From Sulfurimicrobium sp963741495 (GTDB lineage Bacteria > Pseudomonadota > Gammaproteobacteria > Burkholderiales > Sulfuricellaceae): DNA of 64,000 bases. The translations under genes and the position numbers were made by a program. Below, in pieces: positions 59,428 to 64,000 of this stretch (the stretch's first letter is position 1; every line of letters begins with the position of its first letter). The stretch lies in contig CAVUID010000012.1 of assembly GCA_963741495.1 (NCBI GenBank), forward strand, positions 62,001 to 126,000, given 5' to 3'. Under the pieces are notes generated by a model. That model made no database searches. It saw only the letters and a program-made list of their open reading frames with translations, and had not been told where the DNA came from.

Positions 59428-59462
59428 TTACCCACAGAATCTGTGGATAACTCTGTGGATAG
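59428..59462. promoter_or_regulatory. Cluster of three DnaA-box-like sequences
   Basis: TTACCCACA (59428-59436), TGTGGATAA (59442-59450, the exact complement of consensus TTATCCACA) and TGTGGATAG (59454-59462) lie within 35 bp. The 388-base gap 59351-59738 is AT-rich, with no gene seen, and holds this cluster and the terminator of the following receptor-type gene. It could be a DnaA-titration or regulatory site; no dnaA or replication gene is near, so it is not called an origin. Confidence 0.45.
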
Positions 59463-59682
59463 GCCTTCAACAGCGCACCTAACCCCATTGAGCGAATACG
59501 TTTTTTTCTATATCGCACAGTAAATGAACGATTTATTACTCGTTTATATACAATGACTTAATATCGTACCTTCCATCCCAACCCACAGGCACTCCATGAC
59601 AACATCTTTTCATGAAAGAGGTGTGCATAAAGCAAACAGTCAAGTGCTTATTTTTCTTCTTCCATGAATATTTTTTATGTGG

Positions 59683-59714
59683 GTTTAAGAAAAAACCGGC
59701 GCTAGCGCCGGTTT
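59683..59714 (-). terminator. Terminator of the intact FadL-family gene
   Basis: ACCGGCGC/GCGCCGGT stem around 59694-59713 followed on the minus strand by TTTTTTCTT. Confidence 0.85.
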
Positions 59715-59738
59715 CGCTGACTGCCACAGGAGGATGGA

Positions 59739-61082
59739 TCAGTAACGATAGGAATAAATGAACTGCGCATTGTTCTGGCTATGGCTCACGATCACGCCCA
59801 GCGCATTGCTAGCCGTGACTTCAGGCGCATAACTGTAGGCAAAATCGACGGTCGAAGCCTTGCTGAAACGATAACCGAAGCCCATCATGTAATGCTCTTT
59901 GATGATCGCAGGGAACAAAGGGTGCATATCGTAATCAGGCACCGGATTATTCGCGAAATTGCCGCCCATCCGCAACACCAGCGCATCACTTGCCTGGTAG
60001 GAAAAACCCGCCATGAAAACATCCTGATCCACCCAGTTTTGCGGCAGTTTCATATCCAGGGAAACATCCCCGGCACTGGTAAAGGTCATATGAAAATCCT
60101 TCATCACTTTTGACCAGTTGATCCGCTTGTAGTCCATCGTCAGCATCAATTTTTCGTTTGCCTGATAGGCTAGCCCCAGACCATAGGTTTCAGGCCACTG
60201 GAAATTGATTACCTTGATTTTGCCCGACAGTGTCGTTGTACCGCCTGCCGAATTGGTGTTATCGATCATGGATACCCGGGCGCCATCAGTCTCAAGATCG
60301 CCAAGCTGCGTAACCGAGTGATAGGAAGCCCCCATTGAAAGCTTCGGGTTCACTTTATAGACAAAACCAAGCTTGCCCGCGTAACCCGTAGCCTGCGCTT
60401 TTCCGGTAAAAGCATTGTCATCCGAAAAATCGAAATAGCCCTGGCATGAGCCACAAGCAAAATATCCGCCGAGTCCGGCCATCGCATTCGCGCTGAGAGA
60501 CAAATTGCCAGCCGCATTCATGCCTATCATTTGAGCCGTGCTCATGGCCATTTTCAGGTCCAGCCCAGCCCACACGAAATCAATTGAGCCGCCTACCGTC
60601 AGATCCGGATTGACGTTATAAGCCAGAGGAAAAAGCAAACGTCCCACCGACAATTCGCTCCGCGTCTCCAGCCCGGAATTGGCGCTCATGAAACTGTTGC
60701 CGCTATATTCCGTACCCATCCCGCCCTGGCCATAGACCCCCACACCATAGGTCAGTTTGCCCGTTTTGCTGGCCCAGCCAAAAGCAGGCCCGCCGAATGC
60801 GTCGGCTGCCGACTTCGCGGTTTCCGTGCCTGCTCTGGCAGTCACATCCGGCCCCATGAAGCCAAGCGCCAGATCCACCCGATGGCCTTCGTCCATCAAG
60901 CCCAGTGTCGCCGGATTGTTCATCATCGCCGCCGTACCGTTATCGTAGGCCATGGACGCGCCGCCCATGCCCAGCGCGATCGGGCCGTAGCCTTCCATGT
61001 TCATCCCATTGGTCGCCAAAGCCAGCCCGGGCATGGCAATACCGGCCAACAGCAGCGCCGAGTTGAATCTATTGCGTATCAT
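59739..61082 (-). CDS. fadL: FadL/OmpP1-type outer-membrane transporter, intact copy
   Basis: 447 residues. Signal peptide 1-23 (LALA-TNG), then the N-terminal hatch-like segment NGMNMEGYGPIALGMGGASMAYDNGTAAMMNNPATLGL, typical of OmpP1/FadL/TodX, and a barrel ending in the aromatic YSYRY. The internal Cys pair (FACGSCQGY) is unusual for the family. The family carries hydrophobic compounds across the outer membrane. It is followed by an unknown secreted protein and a second, broken copy, so the locus looks like a dedicated uptake cluster; substrate unknown. Confidence 0.87.
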   Translation of the reverse strand: MIRNRFNSALLLAGIAMPGLALATNGMNMEGYGPIALGMGGASMAYDNGTAAMMNNPATLGLMDEGHRVDLALGFMGPDVTARAGTETAKSAADAFGGPAFGWASKTGKLTYGVGVYGQGGMGTEYSGNSFMSANSGLETRSELSVGRLLFPLAYNVNPDLTVGGSIDFVWAGLDLKMAMSTAQMIGMNAAGNLSLSANAMAGLGGYFACGSCQGYFDFSDDNAFTGKAQATGYAGKLGFVYKVNPKLSMGASYHSVTQLGDLETDGARVSMIDNTNSAGGTTTLSGKIKVINFQWPETYGLGLAYQANEKLMLTMDYKRINWSKVMKDFHMTFTSAGDVSLDMKLPQNWVDQDVFMAGFSYQASDALVLRMGGNFANNPVPDYDMHPLFPAIIKEHYMMGFGYRFSKASTVDFAYSYAPEVTASNALGVIVSHSQNNAQFIYSYRY

Positions 61083-61210
61083 TGTTTTCCGATCTATCTA
61101 TCAAATGCTGCGGAATAATCCAAGCCAGGAAAGCTGTCACTCCTGTCTCGATTACCCTTCCCTGTCATCTGGGGCCTGCAAAACAGCAAACGCGGGGTTA
61201 AGGAAGGTAA

Positions 61211-61236
61211 ATAAAAAGCCCCGCCGGAGCGGGGCT
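61211..61236 (-). terminator. Terminator of the unknown secreted-protein gene
   Basis: AGCCCCGC/GCGGGGCT stem (61217-61236) followed on the minus strand by TTTTATTTA. Confidence 0.85.
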
Positions 61237-61273
61237 CGTATCCTTCCGCAAAACTACCGAAAGGATTTCAGGC

Positions 61274-62164
61274 TTAGAAAGCGCTGGATTTTTCGTAGGT
61301 ACCGCCAGCAACACCCGTCAGGGTTTCCAGAATCTCATCTGGAGAATCGCTGATTTTCATGAAAGTGCCCATGCCAAGCGTAGGCCAGCCCAGCGCGATG
61401 CGATAGCGACCGTACAGAGCGCTAACCTTGCCGCCTACCACATAGATCTCATAGGGCATCGCTGCAATATTGTCGGTACCGATCTTGTTCAGCCAGACGC
61501 CTTCGCCGGTCTTGGGGTCATTCATGGCAACGCCGAACACGGCAATTTTCTTGTCGGCCAGAACAACTTCATACACCTTGGAAGTCTTGTTCTTGCCAGA
61601 GGCCAGATTGTCCTGGATGGCTTTCACTGCCGCTTCAAAGCTGGCATGAGATTTCAGTTCGTTCTTGTCGGACTCGAAACGCTCCATGCCGATCATGTAA
61701 CGATAGCTGGGCAGATCGCCTGCCGACTCATCGCCGCCAAAACCCTTGCCGGCGCCCAGCGACTTCTGCAATTTGGCCTGCACGGCTTTCACAGCGTTCT
61801 CTGCAGAACCGAACTGCTTGCGGAAATAGGCGCGATACCAGTAATCCGGGTTCTGATAGCTCACCGAACCATCCGCCTTCACCGCCACGCGTATGCCCGC
61901 GCCCACAATGGTCGCGCCACCAGCACCATGAATCGCATCCAGCATGCCCTTGTCGGTCACCACCACGACGCCATGCGTATTCACGCCCTTGGGCGAATAC
62001 TTGCCAACCACGGTGAAACCATCCGCCGCCAGCTTTTTCTCAACCTGCCCCATCACGGCATTCACATCACCGCCCGTCACCTTATCACCGGAAATATAAG
62101 GTGTAATCGCAAACGCCAGCGGCGCCCACACAGTCAAAAGCAAAGCCCCTAATATTTTTTTCAT
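61274..62164 (-). CDS. Exported protein of unknown function between two FadL genes
   Basis: 296 residues with signal peptide 1-19 (APLAFA-ITP). Two similar-looking halves can be seen: DVNAVMGQVEKKLAADGFTVV early and an alpha/beta periplasmic-type domain later (YEVVLADKKIAVFGVAMNDP, MPYEIYVVGGKVSALYGRYRIALGWPTLGMGTFMKI). The GYS/GPS-free GGKVSALYGRYRIALGWP stretch is distinctive. No enzyme motif is recognised. Located between FadL-type genes and with its own terminator, it may be a periplasmic partner for the imported hydrophobic compound (inference). Confidence 0.6.
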   Translation of the reverse strand: MKKILGALLLTVWAPLAFAITPYISGDKVTGGDVNAVMGQVEKKLAADGFTVVGKYSPKGVNTHGVVVVTDKGMLDAIHGAGGATIVGAGIRVAVKADGSVSYQNPDYWYRAYFRKQFGSAENAVKAVQAKLQKSLGAGKGFGGDESAGDLPSYRYMIGMERFESDKNELKSHASFEAAVKAIQDNLASGKNKTSKVYEVVLADKKIAVFGVAMNDPKTGEGVWLNKIGTDNIAAMPYEIYVVGGKVSALYGRYRIALGWPTLGMGTFMKISDSPDEILETLTGVAGGTYEKSSAF

Positions 62165-62199
62165 GTTTATTTCTCCATGTTCGTTCTGTTCAATCGCCG

Positions 62200-62240
62200 C
62201 AAAAGAAAAGGGCTGAAACAGTGTAACTGCTCAGCCCTTT
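62200..62240 (-). terminator. Terminator of the second FadL-family gene
   Basis: AAAGGGCTGA/TCAGCCCTTT stem (62207-62240) with a 14-base loop, followed on the minus strand by TCTTTT. Confidence 0.7.
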
Positions 62241-62272
62241 CAGTTCAACACAACAAGGTGTTCAGCTGAACC

Positions 62273-63623
62273 TTAGAAACGGTGGCTGTACATCAGTTGC
62301 CAGTTGTTTTGCGCGTGCTCGATAGTATAGCCATTCGAAACACCGCTACGCCGGCGTAGTCACAGTCACTTTCGGTGCATAAACGTAAGAAGCGTTCACT
62401 TCAGACACCTTGCTGAACGCATAGCCAGCACCCAGGGTGTAATGATCCTTGATCGTGGCGGGGAACAGCGGATTTACAGTGCTATCGGGAATCGGGTTAT
62501 TGGCAATATTCACACCGGCGCGCAGGGTCAGCGCATCGGTTGCCTTATATGCCACACCCAGCTGGAACACATCCTGATCTTCCCAGTTTTGCGGCAGCTT
62601 CATGTCCATGTCAGCCCGCCCATGTCTGAGTGTAAACGTCATGTGCATGTTTTTCATGATCTTTGACCAGTCGATGCGCTTATAATCAGCCGCGATCATC
62701 AGCTTGTCATTGGCTTGGTAAGCCAGGCCCAGACCAAAAGTTTCCGGGAACTGGAAGTCAACGACTTTGATCTTGCCTGTCAAAGTATAGGTTGCTCCGA
62801 GACCAGCCCATTGATCCAACATTGCCAGTCATTCGCATCTGGCACGACACCTTCCAGATCACCCAAGCTGGTTTCGGAATGATAGGTTGCGCCGATGGTC
62901 ATCTGCTTGTTGACCTTGTAGGTCATGCCCAGTTTCCCAGCCCAACCGGTGGAATGCGCCTTGCCGGAGAAATCGTCGTCATTGGAGAAATCGAAGTATC
63001 CGACGGTCGCGCCACCATGGAGGCCAGCGTACCCGCACCGCTGGCTATATTGCCACATCAAGCGCCATCGCGACATCGCCATGCCATGCCCGCCCAAACA
63101 AAATCAACCGAGCCAGCGATATTCAGGTCGGGAGTCACATCGTAAGCAATCGGTACAATCAGGTTACCCACGCCCACTTCGGAGCGGCTGGGCAAGCCTG
63201 TGCCGCCGCTCACCCAAGTGCTCGTACCATATTCCGTACCCATACCACCCTGAGCAAACACGCCCACGCCATAAGCCAGCTTGCCGTCTTTCTTCACCCA
63301 GCCTGCAGCCGGCATATAGTAGGCATCACCACCAGATTGGCCTTCGCGCCGGTACATGGTGCAGTCGTACAAGTCGAAGTGATATCCGGATGCAAACCAC
63401 CAATTGCCACATCCAGACGGCTGGTGCCATTTGCCATCAAGCCGATGGTTGCCGGGTTGTTTGCCATACCGGCAGCACCGTTGTCATAGGCCATGGATGC
63501 GCCGCCCATACCGGTAGCAATCGGGCCGTAGCCTTCCATCAACATGCCGTTGGTTGCCATGGCAACGCCTGGCGCTGCAATTCCGATCGCTGCCAGTACG
63601 CCCACAATTTTTTTCAATTTCAT
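62273..63623 (-). pseudogene. Second FadL/OmpP1-type gene, multiply frameshifted
   Basis: A paralogue of the gene at 59.7 kb: signal peptide and ATNGMLMEGYGPIATGMGGA at the start, WAGKLGMTYKVNKQMTIGA and FPETFGLGLAYQANDKLMI in the middle, and HAQNNWQLMYSHRF at the end (stop 62273-62275). At least six frame changes are needed (near 63330, 63070, 63050, 63010, 62825 and 62345), with no nonsense codons other than those produced by the shifts. That pattern suggests local sequence errors, or a very young pseudogene. Confidence 0.8.
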
Positions 63624-63803
63624 GCTGTTATCCCCTCTGGGTTGAGAAAAGTTTATTGTTGATGCGGTGTAACGGTTTCTGTATCAACTTTGGTGCCGCT
63701 TTTTTTGTTGCGTCAATGTTACATAAAATAGCCTGCCGGGCAAGCATGTACTCCCCACTTCATGGCAACTGTTGCGTTATAGCAACACTCAGGATTTTCG
63801 GCA

Positions 63804-64000
63804 TTATTCCAGCATCTGCTGCCGCACCAGGGCGAGATCGCGCTCCTCCAGCACGAACGGATAGGACAGAATGGCCGATGGCTTTGAATCACCGTAGGGC
63901 CGGTTGCAGGCGGAAATATCATCATCCTTGCCGGGGCAGCCGGAAGTGCGGAAAGGCGTGCCAGACTGGATCAATCGCGCCACTTCAGCCGACGGCAAGC
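63804..64000 (-). CDS. C-terminal end of an unidentified protein
   Basis: About 65 residues run in from the window end, ending in LSYPFVLEERDLALVRQQMLE and a stop at 63804-63806. Two Cys in TSGCPGKDDDISACNRPYGD resemble the C-terminal tail of some radical-SAM proteins, but the rest lies outside the window, so no function is assigned. Confidence 0.5.
   Translation of the reverse strand, partial: LPSAEVARLIQSGTPFRTSGCPGKDDDISACNRPYGDSKPSAILSYPFVLEERDLALVRQQMLE

Noticed and set aside
59351..59738. Replication origin at the DnaA-box cluster
   Set aside because: No dnaA, dnaN, gidA or parAB genes are near, and only three boxes were seen.

Overview
The window reads as a chromosomal stretch of a sulfur-oxidising betaproteobacterium, perhaps Gallionellales/Sulfuricellaceae-like. 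The evidence is gene order (ompA-ubiG-gph-ssrA, rplU-rpmA-obgE-proB, ispD-ispF), the A. ferrooxidans-type sulfide:quinone oxidoreductase, the cbb3 oxidase, and codon use. The taxonomic guess is inference from protein style; no search was run. No rRNA, CRISPR array, prophage or intact insertion sequence was seen.

Layout. 0-1.7 kb: a broken HipBA module, a short IS3-type remnant, tRNA-Arg and tRNA-Met. 1.9-8.7 kb: a PstS-like binding protein with a diguanylate cyclase, a TonB-dependent receptor and an OmpR-type two-component system. 8.8-14.4 kb: selD/selU (selenouridine in tRNA), a secreted hydrolase, a host-attachment-type protein, and ispD-ispF-thpR. 14.5-19 kb: the three-gene AmmeMemoRadiSam cluster, waaF and an AI-2E-type permease. 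19-24.6 kb: rpmE, an ArnT-like glycosyltransferase, ompA, an amidohydrolase, ubiG and a Gph/MupP phosphatase. 24.6-26.9 kb: tmRNA, whose 3' end is duplicated 1.9 kb downstream, enclosing a second HipBA module. 27-31.7 kb: small membrane proteins, a dispersed palindrome, a YajD-type HNH protein, an exonuclease and several frameshifted genes. 31.7-35.5 kb: amiC, tsaE, queG and an FNR regulator. 35.5-43.7 kb: the complete cbb3 oxidase locus (ccoNOQP, ccoG, fixH, a DUF3149 peptide, ccoS, ccoI). 43.8-49.4 kb: a PhnD-like binding protein, two tandem rhodaneses, a small Lys/Glu-rich secreted peptide, sqr, and a divergent sigma-54 regulator of FisR type. 49.4-55.3 kb: tRNA-Pro, ispB, rplU-rpmA-obgE-proB, a Bax1-like protein, a SpoIIAA-like protein and a single-cysteine TusE/DsrC protein. 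55.4-64 kb: hrpA, an intact and a multiply frameshifted FadL/OmpP1 gene flanking an unknown secreted protein, and the end of an unidentified gene.

How the parts fit. The regulatory picture is clearest in the respiratory region. FNR-type boxes sit exactly 22 bp from -10 hexamers upstream of ccoN and of ccoI, and the FNR protein is encoded at the end of the same locus. Sulfide oxidation looks controlled by the FisR-like protein. Its three N-terminal cysteines have the spacing of the sulfane-sulfur sensor FisR. A consensus sigma-54 promoter precedes sqr, and the same paired operator occurs about 100 bp upstream of that promoter and again over the regulator's own start.

Quality caution. The HipA, lipoprotein, YhiN-family and second FadL genes are broken by single-base indels with otherwise clean reading frames. 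Local consensus errors are at least as likely as true gene decay.
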